This document shows positions 12,401 to 23,836 of a stretch of DNA of 64,000 nt, piece by piece. The stretch is from positions 24,865,742 through 24,929,741 of the forward strand of contig OZ024720.1 of assembly GCA_964016875.1 (NCBI GenBank), read 5' to 3'. The notes below the pieces were generated by a model. The model was given only the letters and a program-made list of their open reading frames with translations, did not search any database and had not been told where the DNA came from. Within the stretch, counting starts at the first letter, position 1. Each line of letters begins with the position of its first letter. The position numbers and the translations under genes were made by a program. This DNA is from Fallopia convolvulus (taxonomy: Eukaryota > Streptophyta > Magnoliopsida > Caryophyllales > Polygonaceae).

Positions 12401-12960
12401 CGTTCTTTTTTCGGGCCAAACTTGAGAAACGTACCCCAAGCAAACTTGAGCCTGCATTAAAACAAGATCGATAAATGCGTACATGAGATGCACGCCGAAG
12501 GTTGCATTTCGACTCTCTGGTCTCATTTGCAAAGATATTGGTGGCCTTTTATGTGAAAAGTGCCTCGAGAAAACCAATAAAGTAATCGTCGCGCTCTTTC
12601 CAACCACCTCGTCATCACCAAGGATTATTGGGACGTTGTCACTACACGAATCGCATCCTATCAACGGGCGGCCGTAGCGGTATGCGTGGAGGCCTATACG
12701 TCAAAAGGTCATGGAAAAACACACGCATATGGTGTAATTCAGCCCGAGTTGTAAGGGATAATATTAAGTGACTACAGCACAGGGACGGAGAGCGTATGAG
12801 TGAGAATAGTCTCAACGGGGGAGATGTCCCCCGGACTTGTAAATCTCGCTCGTTTGAAGAGGTTTTCCCTAAAAAGGAAAACCGTAGACGCTAGATCGTC
12901 GAAGACTACCACGAAATAAGTCGACAGCGGCCGCGACTCGTAAACCGCGAGCGTCAGTTC
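9500..12960. repeat. Diverged internal modules with clusters of CCGCGATCGCGG-like palindromic words
   Basis: Short near-palindromes made of CCGCGACCGCGG, GCGATCGCG and CGCGGTCGCGG occur in bursts at about 9510-9600, 10090-10170, 10490-10570, 11190-11280, 11980-12095 and 12925-12955. Around them longer modules recur: GGAATCGATC.CTGA near 10030 and 11105 (diverged near 12170), TCAAGCGACGGAATC near 10355 and 11527, TTCGCTCGGA at about 10255 and 11350 (with ATCGCTCGGA near 10205), and CTGGGGGCA near 9830 and 11330. The modules recur roughly every 1.1 kb. No protein is evident, and stops occur in all frames. Confidence 0.6.
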
Positions 12961-13340
12961 ACCGGTAGTCGCTTCTTGCGTGGATGTTGAGATTAGGCTG
13001 GGATCGCTAGGATGAACGACTTTATATATTTTCTTTTTGTTTTCTTAAAATTAGAAGGCTTGGCCAAGCACTTTTTTCAACATAAACGTTCTATTCTCCC
13101 CAGTCTGATTTTGTTCGTTCTAGAGATTCCATCTTAAACCTCGGCAGAAGATACGACTCGAAAAGATAGCACTCGCCCCATGATAATCGCTCATGGATGT
13201 ACGAATATACGAAAATACGAATATACGAAAGCGCTAGGGGACCAATCGACCAATCTGCATGGCCACTTCGATTAGAAACCCTTTGTACCCTACGTCGCCT
13301 AACACGGTGAGTCGTGTAAGGGCGGTGTAGGTGGGGCATT

Positions 13341-13925
13341 TGTGAGCGGGTAAAACAAACATAATTACCATAGTTATTTTCGCTATAAAGGTATTTATTA
13401 AAATTACTGCGTAGTTATTTTCGTTATTTTCCATATAAAATTATATGGCGGTTATGCAACTTAATGGAAGATTCTATCTTTTATTAAAGATAGAATTAAA
13501 GTTGGAGAAAGGGTGGAATATTCCTTACTTGGGCTTTAAGGCAGTTGGCCAACCCTAGGAGGATAATATTTTCGGCCTGATAGATATAATTTTCGGCCCC
13601 CCTTCTCTCCCTCTTCCATTATAAATACACGCCCCAGACGTGTAGGGAGAGACACATGTGCATAGCATATTCAGAAATCCTAGGCAGGCTAATATTCACT
13701 TAGCTCGACTGTTTAGGGTTTCACCGCTCTCTTGTTGTACCTCGACGCTCAAACGACAATTGCTCTTCTGACTTAGGCATCGGAGGTGGATTAGGGGGTC
13801 CCCGCCCCCTTTGTCCATTGTTTTGCAGGTTTTCTAGGTCAAGAGATCGAAGACGGAGCGGAAGAGGAGGAGTTCTTAATTGGTGTAATAAAGACGAATT
13901 GAAGGCGAGATTTTGTACACCAACA
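13341..13925 (+). repeat. 3' LTR of the LARD-like element
   Basis: 585 bp and same ends as the 5' LTR. It is preceded by the purine-rich AGGTGGGGCATT, a possible polypurine tract, and followed by the CTTAT duplication. Confidence 0.88.
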
Positions 13926-13930
13926 CTTAT

Positions 13931-15287
13931 CTATTTTCTTAATTAACTAAATTATCATGTTTTGGATATTAATTTAATTCGTAATACTAATAAAATATTA
14001 TTGTTTCAAATAAAAAACTTTTATAGTTTATAGATTTTAAATATTTATTTAAAATTTATATTTAAGCATTTACAAGATTATTTTTCTCGGATAATAAATA
14101 TATATTTGAAAATATTTTATTATTAATATTTTATTTAAGAAAAACCCGTACAAGGTATGAAATACATACTAGTTAATTTTCTATTGATAAGTATGAAAAC
14201 TTTTGGAATTTTCTATCCATAAGTATGTTGATTGTATGGTCCGATGGTGTCCACCGTCTATATACGACGCATCAACTACTAAAGAAGTTAACCAAATGAG
14301 TGAAGGCTAACCAAGAGTTTAAGGAAGAATGTTACACCACTTCAAGATGGTAGGATCCTCCAAAGAATTAAAGATGTCAAGAAGTTTTGGAAGTGGTCGT
14401 TTAAGGAAGAAAAAGTTTGCTTGATAGACGTTTACTTTTGTTTAAATTGTTGGTTATGTTTTTCTGGTTGTGAAGGAGATACAATGATTTGTAATAAAGT
14501 GTTGCAATACTTTTGTTTGTAAGATTTAAGCCTTACATAACCTTAATTAAATTAGGACTAATTAGGATTATTGGCAGTAAAACCTCATTTGTAATACTTT
14601 TGTTTGACTCGAGTGTTAGTCATAAAGGTTCTGTGAATAATGCAAGTATTCCATACATCCTGAATTGATGTTTTTCTCGTTATGGTATCTTGTTTGTTCC
14701 TCATAGATTTCTTGTTAGCTGGAAGGATGTCAAATAACATCAAATTAATGTCATTAAGTTGAAATATGTTAATCGTTTGATCTGATGGTATAATCTAAAG
14801 TTACTAGTTAGCGATTGCTGATGAGTAAATATTTCAAACACAACAAAGGTTTGGTTTGTGTCAGGAATGTCAGAGAGCCACATGTAATATTTGTTTCCCA
14901 ACTGCAATAGAAAAGAGCAGATGAGGAAAATACACTAGTGTTGTCATTCAAATTTTATTCATGCAATAGAAATCAATGTGTTGTTGGTTGTTCAATTTAA
15001 TTTGGACTACCAAATCTAATTCTTCGTTGAAAAAAAGGTGTTATTATATTAAAGTTGTTTTGAAGATAATTTTTTTTTTCAACAAGATTATTTTGATGAT
15101 AATTGTTTGTCGGCAAAATTTTTTGATGACAATTTTTATCAACAAAGAAATTTGATAAAAAAAAATTATTTTTAAAATTCTTTTCATTATTTTATAATTT
15201 GTCTTAACGTTTTTTTTATTCATTTGTAGTGTATGATCATGGGTGTCAGGGTGTGCAATAAATTGGATATTGTTCTCTTATTTCTAT
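13931..15287. other. Non-coding stretch with a possible decayed Helitron 3' end
   Basis: It is AT-rich and no gene is seen. At 14145-14172 AACCCGTACAAGGTATG is followed by CTAG (14169-14172) and T, resembling a degenerate plus-strand Helitron terminus whose hairpin is no longer intact. The remainder (14190-15287) has no feature I recognise. Confidence 0.3.
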
Positions 15288-15514
15288 GGCCGAATGGCTG
15301 AAAACCACTCGTATAATATGCGATATTTTACTTAACCACCTCTATATTGTGAAATTATGGAAAACCACCCTTATCTGACCCTCCATTAGCAATGAACCAC
15401 CCTATTTCATTTCTAACGGAGGGTCAAATAAGGATGGATTTCCATAATTTCGCAATATAAGGGTGGTTAACTGAAATATCGCAAATTATACTGGTGGTTT
15501 TCAACCATTAGGCC
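15288..15514. mobile_element. 227-bp MITE with near-complete inverted arms
   Basis: The left end GGCCGAATGGCTGAAAACCA and the complement of the right end GGCCTAATGGTTGAAAACCA match, and pairing continues inward for about 95 bp per arm (for example TTATGGAAAACCACCCTTAT against its partner). It has no coding capacity. TAT flanks both ends, but the duplication length is not certain. Confidence 0.75.
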
Positions 15515-15668
15515 TATATTCTATTCATGTGTTGACATTTTTTTTGTTGCCAATTTTTTTGCAGACAAATCTTTTGTGAACAAGGCGTTTTTTTGTCAAT
15601 AATTTTTCTTAACAAGACATTTGTTGACAATTTTACTTGTAACTGATGTGAGGGATTAAAAAAAAAAA

Positions 15669-15739
15669 GAACAAGTAGTCTAGCGGTAGAATAGTACCGT
15701 GCCACGGTATAGACTAGTCGATTAAAACGGCTCTGGCTA
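15669..15739 (+). pseudogene. tRNA-Gly(GCC)-like pseudogene
   Basis: The D-arm TAGCGGTAGAATAGTAC and the anticodon arm CCGTGCCACGG with anticodon GCC match plant tRNA-Gly closely. The T arm is damaged: the expected GGTTCGATTCC is replaced by a shortened TCGATTAAAA. The acceptor stem does not pair. It follows an A-run (15658-15668). It is probably a dead tRNA copy or a SINE-like fragment. Confidence 0.65.
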
Positions 15740-16347
15740 ATCAAATTGACCTAAGACCAAATTTTGAAAAGGAAGAAAACAAATGGGTAAGGGTACGAGT
15801 ATTGAAAGCACGAGTCATAATTCATAGAAGCGGTGAATGACATACATTGCTAACTAAAAGTCCAAGTTTGAATCATTCACTTTAACAAATACAAATGCAA
15901 ACCAACAAATAGGAATTGAAAAAGATGAAGAACGGTAGATAAATTCAAACCGCAACTGAAATTGGATATTTATGTCCAAGTTTGAATCATACACTTGGAT
16001 ATTTATGTGTCTCTACTCTACTTGGATGTGCATAATTACAGCAGTAAACGTAGAGGGAGCAGGGGCCACCAAAATTGAAATTGTGGCCAAATTCAAACCG
16101 CAACTCCCACCTACTCCCTACTATTATTATTATTATTGTTGGTTGAAGTTAAAGGACGTCATGAGAATTTAATGGGTATTCGAATATCGTTTTCTTTCTA
16201 CTTTCGGTTTTATGTAATTATATTATAGTATATGCTTTATAACTACTACATCATGTTACACCTTCAAACAAGTTTTAATCATTAGTTCATTACAAATGGA
16301 TACATTGGTTTTTTGCAAGGCGGTGCGTTATCATCCTCTTTTTTTTT
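15740..16347. other. Non-coding stretch with a short TTA microsatellite
   Basis: No gene is recognised. There is a (TAT)n run at 16122-16137, two near-copies of TCCAAGTTTGAATCAT at 15861 and 15975, and a T-run just before the copia insertion site. Confidence 0.5.
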
Positions 16348-16352
16348 AGACT

Positions 16353-16589
16353 TGTAAAGTCTTGAACAGATATTCGTCAGTGACTTAAGAACGAAATAGT
16401 GAGAGCGGGAACCATTTTGGAAATTTCTGTGTTATTGAAAACGTGTCTAACAAACTCAACAAACAAAATATATATATACAAGCAACTAATAGAGAGGAGA
16501 AATAAAACGCCACATCACTGACTTACCAAGCTAAGCTACTAACTAAACTAAAGTTGCCACATCAGTGACATAATTAATATGTGTGTACA
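16353..16589 (-). repeat. 3' LTR of the copia element
   Basis: 237 bp, shorter than the 305-bp 5' LTR because of a deletion of about 65 bp near its outer end. Its inner edge TGTACA (minus-strand start) abuts the polypurine tract TTGAGGGGGGG (plus 16591-16602). Confidence 0.8.
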
Positions 16590-16597
16590 ACCCCCCC

Positions 16598-17158
16598 TCA
16601 AGCTGGACATGAGAAATAAAGTCCAAGCTTGCAAGCTAAGAAATTATGTTGTTGAGCTCCTAGGGGTTTGGTGAGAATATCCGCTAATTGAAGGCTGGAA
16701 CGCACATGTATCGTTTGAAGAAACCCTTCTTGAACCATATCTCGAATGAAATGACAATCGATACGTAGATGCTTCGTTCGTTCATGAAATACTGGGTTAG
16801 CAACCAAGTATTGTGCAGCTTTATTATCACAGTGAAGAGGAATAGGCAAAGGAACTTGGACTCCAAAATCCTTGAACAATCCTTCCATCCACACCAAATC
16901 ACTAGAAGTATGTGACATGCTCCTATACTCACTTAGTGTTGTAGATTTAGAAATTGTTTTCTGCTTTTTCGAATTCCAAGAGACTAATGAATCTCCTAGG
17001 AACACACAATACCTCGTTATAGAATGACAAGTAAAGGCACAACTTCCCCAATTAGAATCACAGTATGCCACAAGAGATAAAGCTGATGTTCTTGGATAAA
17101 ATAATGTGCAATCAACAGTTCCTTTCAGATAACGTACCAGAAACAAGGTAGCTTGCAT
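16598..17158 (-). pseudogene. Copia RNase H domain
   Basis: The 186-codon open frame contains copia RNase H hallmarks: CDSNWGSCAFTCHSITRYC, LVSWNSKKQKTISKST, the E-Y-RSM segment, HCDNKAAQYLVANPVFHERT, KHLRIDCHFIRD and ADILTKPLG near the end. It degrades the RNA strand during reverse transcription. It is separated from the reverse transcriptase frame by stops at about 17160-17320. Confidence 0.85.
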
Positions 17159-17320
17159 ATGAGGTTGTCGAGGAGAAGCAATAAACTAACTAAGTTGTTG
17201 TACATGAAATGAAATATCCGGCATGGACAATGTAAGGTACAGAAGCTTACCAACTAATCGTTAGTAAGATTCAGGTTCTGACAAAAGCTCTCCTTTTTCA
17301 GGTTGTAATTGCAAATTTCA

Positions 17321-18163
17321 CTACTTAGGAAAAGAAGAAGCTTTGCAATCCAGCATTCCTGCATCTTTAAGCATATCTAACACATATTTGCGCTGATTCA
17401 GCTTAATCCCTGCCTCTGATCTAGCTATTTTCAAGCCCAAGAAATATCGAGCAAGTCTTAAACCCTTGATAGTGAATGTCTTATCCAAGGAGGATTTGGT
17501 AAATGCAATGAATGTAGGATCATTCCTAGAAAGAAGCATGTCATCCACATATACTAGGGCAACAGTAAATGATGCACCATCAATTTTTACAAATAATGAG
17601 TAATCTTGCTTAGATTGGATAAAGCCTAAGTGCAAAAGGTGCTTGGTTAACTCAACATTCCACTGCCTACTAGCTTGCTTGAGTCCATAGAGTGACCTCT
17701 TCAACTTACACACTTGACCAAGTTTTGCTTTATCATACCCCAAAGGTGGCACCATATACACTTCTTCATCCAAAAAACCATGCAAGAACACATTGTTTAT
17801 GTCTAATTGATGTAAAGGCCAGTTATGAATAGAAGCCAAGGCAAGCAAGACTCTAACAGTAGTAAATTTAGCTACCGGGGAAAAAGTATGCTTGTAATCC
17901 TTATCTTTTACCTGATTATAACCCTTGGCCACTAACCTTGCTTTAAGTTGTTCCACTTCTCCATTTGGACTAAATTTGGCTTTGTATATCCATTTAGAAC
18001 CAATGGCCTTCTTTCCTTGTGGTAAGGTTGTAAGCTCCCATGTCTGGTTTAGTTCAAGAGCCATTAGCTCCTTTTTCATTGCTTCAACCCACTCTGCATC
18101 ATGTCTAGCTTTCTCATATGAAGTTGGCTCTTCAATAGCCAACACATGAAACAACGAATGCAC
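17321..18163 (-). pseudogene. Copia reverse transcriptase domain
   Basis: The 280-codon frame contains copia reverse transcriptase motifs in order: WVEAMKKELMALELNQTW, KWIYKAKFSPNGEVEQLKAR, AKGYNQ, QLDINNVFLHGFLDEEVYM (the usual D-V-K-N-AFL motif is altered to INNVFL), SLYGLKQASRQWN and the catalytic YVDDMLL. The polyprotein is broken by stops on both sides, so it is not expressed as one chain. Confidence 0.88.
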
Positions 18164-18181
18164 ATAATCTTCTGAATAATT

Positions 18182-18897
18182 CTAAAGATTAGTTAATGAA
18201 AACATGTCAAATACATGAGACATAGAATTTGATTGTTGTTTTCCTAGCAAATGATTGCATATAAAATCCTCAAACTGTGCTAGAATCTTAGAGACCCTTT
18301 CTAACCTTCTTAATGAAATACCAGGAATAGACGTTGCGTTAGACTCAATAGGCACTGAGACAGACTCAACTGGAGCAGACTCATTTGTAGCAGGATCCAT
18401 AGGTACAAAAGAAAACTGATCTGTATCTGGTGCAACTGACTTTTCTAATCTACCTCTTGCAGAATAAGGATGACCTGCAACATCTTGGTATTGTGAATTC
18501 GGTCTAAAAAACAGATGATAAAGGTTGATCATATTCATCATCCAAAAAGACAAGAGGCAACTGATCTGCAACATGCACCTTATTAGGAACTATCTTCTTG
18601 AAAGGAAAATTATCTTCTCGAAACAAAACATGTCGAACCACATGAACCTGATTGGTGTTCATATCAAGAACTTTGTAGGCCTTTTGACCTGAGGGATACC
18701 CCCAAGAACACACATCTTCTAGTTGTTGGATCAAATTTGGACCTAGTTGCTTTAGGTTTCAAAGCATAACACAAACATCCAACCACTCGCAGATCATCAT
18801 AAACAGGTCTGTTATTATGCAACAATTCAAAAGGTGATTTCCACTGAAGTACTGAAGATGGCATCAAGTTATCAAATGAGTAGCAGATAATATGCAA
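18182..18897 (-). pseudogene. Copia integrase C-terminus and integrase-to-RT linker, frameshifted
   Basis: Overlapping frames carry SPFELLHNNRPVYDDLRVVG.LCYA and VFLGVS-GLQSSx-YKVLD, then the segment VRHVLFREDNFPF, all typical of the copia integrase C-terminal region. At least two frameshifts are needed to join the pieces. Confidence 0.75.
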
Positions 18898-19444
18898 TCA
18901 CCCCAAAATCTAAGAGGCAAACCTGCATGTATCCGAATTGCTTGTGCAGTTCCAACAAGATGCCTATGCTTGCGCTCCACCCTACCATTTTGTTGTGGAA
19001 CCCTAGGAGCTGACCTCTCATGCACAATACCCTTCTTGAGCAACAGTTCTCTCACCCTTTTCTGAACAAATTCTATCCCATTGTTAGTTCTGAATATCTG
19101 AATCTTGGTCTTAAACTGTGTTTCCACATATTCAAGAAAATGTGTTATCTTCTCAAATACTTGCTCTTTATTATTTAGCAAAAGCACCCATGTTGCTCTT
19201 GAATAGTCGTCTACAATTGTAAGGAAATATTTGGCTCCGCAATAGGTTGGGATCCTAAATGGTCCCCAAACATCCATGTGAACCAACTCAAACAACTATG
19301 TAGCATGAGGACAACTATATTCAAACGGCTGCTTATGATGTTTAGCAAGCACACAAGTTTCACAATCATAAGAATGTAACTGATTACATCCATTGTCAGG
19401 CAAATGCTTAATCTTGGACAAAGACATAAGTCCAAGTCGAGCAT
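18864..19444 (-). pseudogene. Copia integrase core
   Basis: The zinc-binding CETCVLAKHHKQPF lies in the upstream frame, and the catalytic core in 18864-19295 with DVWGP, FLTIVDDYSRATWV, RTNNGIEF and QQNGRVERKHRH. The second catalytic Asp is replaced by Asn (normally TDNGxEF), and a stop precedes LFELVHMDVWG, so the enzyme is dead. Integrase inserts the cDNA into the genome. Confidence 0.85.
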
Positions 19445-19640
19445 GAAGTAAATCTATTGATAGTTTCTTAGGATAAATTGTATTTGTAACATGTGTAAGA
19501 TAGTTTTCATGATAAAAAAAAAATCATTATTCTTATTGCTATAGGTTGTAACTTTGTAACTGTCTTCCTTTCTTCCATCAAGAATATTGTAAAGACCTCC
19601 TTCTCTTTTCCCAGAAATGATGAATCTATCAGTTATACGG

Positions 19641-20156
19641 TCATGTAACATGCAACCATGCATGCATGTCAAATAGGAACACAAGCTTATCTAGCTTAAG
19701 CAATTGTGATACCGAAATCAGATTGTGTTTAAACATTGGCATGTACAACAAATTAGTCAAAATCAGATCTCTGGATATCTGCACAATACCACATTTCTTT
19801 ACCATATGTATTGTTCCATCTGGTAAACTTATCTTAATAGGCTTTGCAAGAATTCTCATATCACTAAAGATATCTCCATTATAAGAAACATGATATGTGG
19901 CTCCATAATCAATAATCCAAGTAACCTGATTCTTATTATTTTGCATATTTAAACAGTAAGAATGTTCAAACATACTTGCAAATCCGATCGTGTTCACATA
20001 ACCACTGTTGGTTCCTTCATCTACAGGCATCTTTCCCTTCATCATCTTCATTACTTTGTTGAAAACAGCATTCACCAGTGTAGATTTTGCCTGACTGTCA
20101 TCCTTTTCTCCATCATCCATAGGAGTATCATATTGTACAACGTTATCACCTTGCAT
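19641..20156 (-). pseudogene. Copia protease and start of integrase
   Basis: This 171-codon frame contains WIIDYGATYHVS, the aspartic protease motif with the usual DSGA changed to DYGA. It is followed by ISLPDGT, LTNLLYMPMFKHNLISVSQLLKL, the conserved end of the protease region. The active-site change suggests loss of function. Confidence 0.82.
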
Positions 20157-20201
20157 CGCAGCAATGACTTTTCCTGAACCTTGAGCCTTGGGTCCTTTCC
20201 A

Positions 20202-20556
20202 CTAGTCTAGATAGCCCACAAGCTTGAAACAATTCTCCCTAACATGCACTATTTCTTGGCAGTATCCACACTTTCTTTCATTCTTGCCCTTCTTGTTGTC
20301 TTTACCATAAGCTGCGTTGCCTTGCTTATTTCCATAATCATTGACATTGTTGTTCCCTGTATTCTTGTTGTGACTATAACCTCTTTGGTTGTTCATAGCC
20401 AAAATGTCATGACTTGAACCATTCCCTCCATTAATCTCCTTCTGCCTTTCTATCATTGTTACAGCCAGATAAGCTTTGTTAAAATTCGGCAGAAATCCAA
20501 AGACAGTATGTGATTACGCACATTTTCAAAAACATCAGATAACACCATCAAGAACA
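20202..20556 (-). pseudogene. Copia gag C-terminal part with zinc knuckle
   Basis: On the minus strand it opens with FLMVLSDVFENVRNHILSLD and NKAYLAV (about 20556-20460, one frameshift), then MIERQKEINGG and the knuckle CGYCQEIVHVRENC (CX2CX4HX4C). It is the continuation of gag separated from its N-terminal part by the Athila-like insertion. Roughly a hundred residues of gag in between are missing. Confidence 0.78.
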
Positions 20557-21833
20557 TTATAGTCAAGACCCCGCTGTGTATAGAGAGGTCAGGATCGTCC
20601 ACAGGGAGAAAGTCAGTGCTAAGTTTTGTTACTTGTTACGCAAGAAATCAATTAAATCTTGGGTTTTTAGCAAGAAAAAGAGGAATTCTAAGGTAAAGGT
20701 ATCACCACAACAACAATTATACATGTAAACGCTAATGAAACATAAAGATCATGCTTTTATCACATAAGGGTGTGAACTTTCGTCAACTTAAGCAAGTAAA
20801 TTAATCAACTTTCATCCTATCAATAAACTTACTATCTATCTCTTCTACTTCAACTAGAATTGATCCGCTTTCGCTTCAAAACCCTAAATTGACTATTCTG
20901 ATTCAAGGTTTCCGCTTTCGCTTCAACTATGAATGAGAAATTCCCTTCAACTTTCGTTTCAAGGATTAAGAACAAGAGAGTATATTCATGCAATAAAAAC
21001 AATCAAGACATGATCATAAACAAGCATGCACAACCATTGTTGGGTTTAACCCCAACCTTAGAGAGGAAAACTACTCACTAAACATGATTAAAGAACAATT
21101 AAATTAAATAAAGAGAAAGCTTACAAATTTGAATCCAAAAACTTGTCTTCCAAGAAACACCACAAACTCGTTCCTCTATCCTCTCCACACGCCCCTCTCT
21201 CTCTTCTCCTCCTTTAACTTGAATGATAAGAAAACTAAAGAGGGGACAAGTGTATTTATAGAGAAATTATTTTATCTTAGATCTATCTATAAGGAAATAA
21301 ATCTTCTAATAAGATATATTCCTTCTATCTATCTAATAACATAAAAGGAAACAAGATAAAAGTCATTTAAATGCACCGACTCGGTCTTCCACTACGTCAC
21401 GGGGTGCCTTGTTAACGACCTGAGAGCCTCGTTAACGACCTTGTTCAGCACTTCAAATAACCTTGAGTAAAACTTGCGTAGCGGATTCGTTACAACTCCG
21501 TTTGACTCGATTCTTTTTCCTATGTTCTTGTAACGAATTTTTCTATCTCTTTACAAGATCAAACTTGATCTTCAATGACTTTATTTGAGCGCTAAATCCT
21601 CATCTTCTCTTCATTCTTGAGTGCCATCTTCACTGGCTTTACTCCTTTCTTCAAAAGTGCTCCAAATAGCTTCTAAAAACCTATAAAACACCACCAAAGC
21701 TTATGTAGACTACTTATCTCATGAAAATACGAAAACCTACACAAACGACTCAAAAAAAAACACAAAACTAAAGAAAAAGACTCAAACACACTAAAAACAC
21801 ACCCTCAAAACATGACTAAAAAGGTGGACATCA
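20557..21833 (-). repeat. 3' LTR of the Athila-like element, outer end missing
   Basis: It matches 26131-27401 closely (for instance both carry the same 71-codon frame at 21129-21344 and 26698-26913). It lacks the terminal TGTTGGGAGGG segment present at 26100. Confidence 0.82.
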
Positions 21834-23836
21834 AAATACCCCAAACTTAGACTTGCTTGTCCTCAAGCAATAAACAAGGCAAGAACTAAAACCATCAACA
21901 CATATATCAAGTCAATGCCTTTATCAAAAACAGCATCTAAACACAAGTAGAAATAGATAGACAAGTGAATCTAACATCATCACACATATATGAGCAACCT
22001 CAAGCAAAAGCAACTAAGAATCCAACCTCACAAGGGTAATGTGTTTCACTCAACTCTCAAGTGTTTAGGCTTTGAATAATAACTCTCAACTCAATCCAAT
22101 ATGCAAAAATCAACATAGTCATTGTTACTTATATTACCAAACTCTCCACCCGAGATGCCAAAACATATAAAAAACATCAAGAGAACTTAGGCTCAATCAA
22201 AAACTTCATAGAAGCTTCCATTCGGCCGGGTCGTAATGGGGCTCGTATAGACAATAAGGCGTGGAAATATTTTGGCTATGTGGTGCTAAAAATATCTGGG
22301 AATCAAAGACTCTTAAGAACTCACACATCACCAAAACTCTCATAAAAACATACCAAACTCTCTCAAACTTTATGCACACTTATTTCTTCCTTAACCCTTT
22401 TAATATCCTAACTAATCTTGCTTAAAATAACAAGGAAAATTTGGCTCATGCACACTTTTACTAATTAGCTCTTTCTTCGGATTTTTTTTCAGATTTTTCC
22501 ATTTTTTCTTTCTAAGGGGCTCAGTACCCACCTTACTGGGGTCGATAACGATGCTGCATTTTTTTCTTTTGTTTTTCCCCTTTACTTTCGACTTCTTTTG
22601 TATGTGTATTCAGGGAACCAAACTCCTTTTAGATGATAAACTGTAAGATCTTTCAAATACCCAACCCGTATTACCCCACACTTGAACCAAACAACTCACT
22701 CAACAAAAGCATAACAACCAACACTAAGTCCTAATCCCCGAATAGGGTCAAGCTTATATCGGCTAGGGAACTTTTTGTGGAGCTAAAAATAAAAGGCTTC
22801 AGGCTCAAATTGGCTTCAAAAAGAGGATAATGTAAAGGGTGGATAGGGATTAATAGGCTTATGAAAAAATAAGTTCTCTATCATATGATTTCACATGCAA
22901 TGAACTAATATCTCATATAGGTATCAAGTAATAGATAACCATATCAATGACAAGAGATAATATGCATAAGGAGTGTAAATTACACAATCAAAGAAGAGGG
23001 ATTTTTGATGTTCTCCCTATAAGGCCAAAAATAACTCACAAGGTAGCAATTTTTGTTGGATTTCAGTCACTTTCACCTAAGATCATATGTGCTCAATTTC
23101 ATCACATGTTAAATATCCACATAAAAACAAATTTTCAACATGATTCAGGCAAAGCTCTCCAAACATGCTATGAAATTATATGATCAAGCAAGTTAAAGCA
23201 TATCATAGGACATCTAAGTGGAATATTATCAATCCTAAAAACACAAACAAAGACACAAAATGACACAAAACTGAGTTTCCTTTTCCCAATACCTCATACT
23301 TAAACCAAACAGTGTCCTCACTGTTTAAAACAAAGACATAAAAATAAAGAGGATAAGAAAAGGGAACTCACAAAATAAAACTGAAGCTGCTTGAAACCAT
23401 TGATCACTCGGGGAGTATTGCTTAATTTTCTTCCGTTCGGTAGAGGTCGGTACCGACCGTGTGAAGGTCGGTAACGAACTATCTGTATGCTTATATCGAT
23501 TGTCTTGAATTGTAGCACTTCTTAACTTCTTGTACTTGAGTCACTTTAGAAAAACTTCTATCTTACTACACTAATCTAACCTAAAAACAAGTCAAAATAA
23601 AGCTAGAAAAAAGGCCTAAAAAAGCAAAAACTTAAAAGCAAAAACAAAAAGCGGATTGCCTCCCGTAAGCGCTATTTTTAACGTCGTTAGCCAGACAAAC
23701 TTACCTTAGCTTACCTAGGGCGACTTCCATCCAGTATCGAAGGGATCATAAGCAACCCCATACTTAGCCTGAAAAACATCATAGCTTCTCTTCAAAATAT
23801 TTGGCCCTCTATCATCAATAAGTATGCTTGGTAATC
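21834..23836 (-). other. 3' non-coding region of the Athila-like element
   Basis: It lies between protease and 3' LTR, where pol would be expected. I find no reverse transcriptase or integrase motif in any frame. Near-palindromic GGTCGGTACCGACC and GTCGGTAACGAAC occur at about 23446-23480. Confidence 0.55.

Larger units (their letters stand above)
8819..13925 (+). mobile_element. Complete non-autonomous LTR retrotransposon (LARD-like), target duplication CTTAT
   Basis: Two 585-bp LTRs (8819-9403 and 13341-13925) start TGTGAGCGGG and end CACCAACA. CTTAT is duplicated at 8814-8818 and 13926-13930. A primer-binding site TTGGCGCCGTCTGTGGG follows the left LTR, giving plus orientation. By my reading the LTRs differ at about 10 of 585 positions, so the insertion is fairly recent. 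The 3.9-kb interior has no gag, protease, reverse transcriptase or integrase frame and holds only short frames under 165 codons. It must be moved by proteins from another element, probably Ty3-like judging from the primer site. The interior is made of diverged repeated modules (see the repeat entry). Confidence 0.88.
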
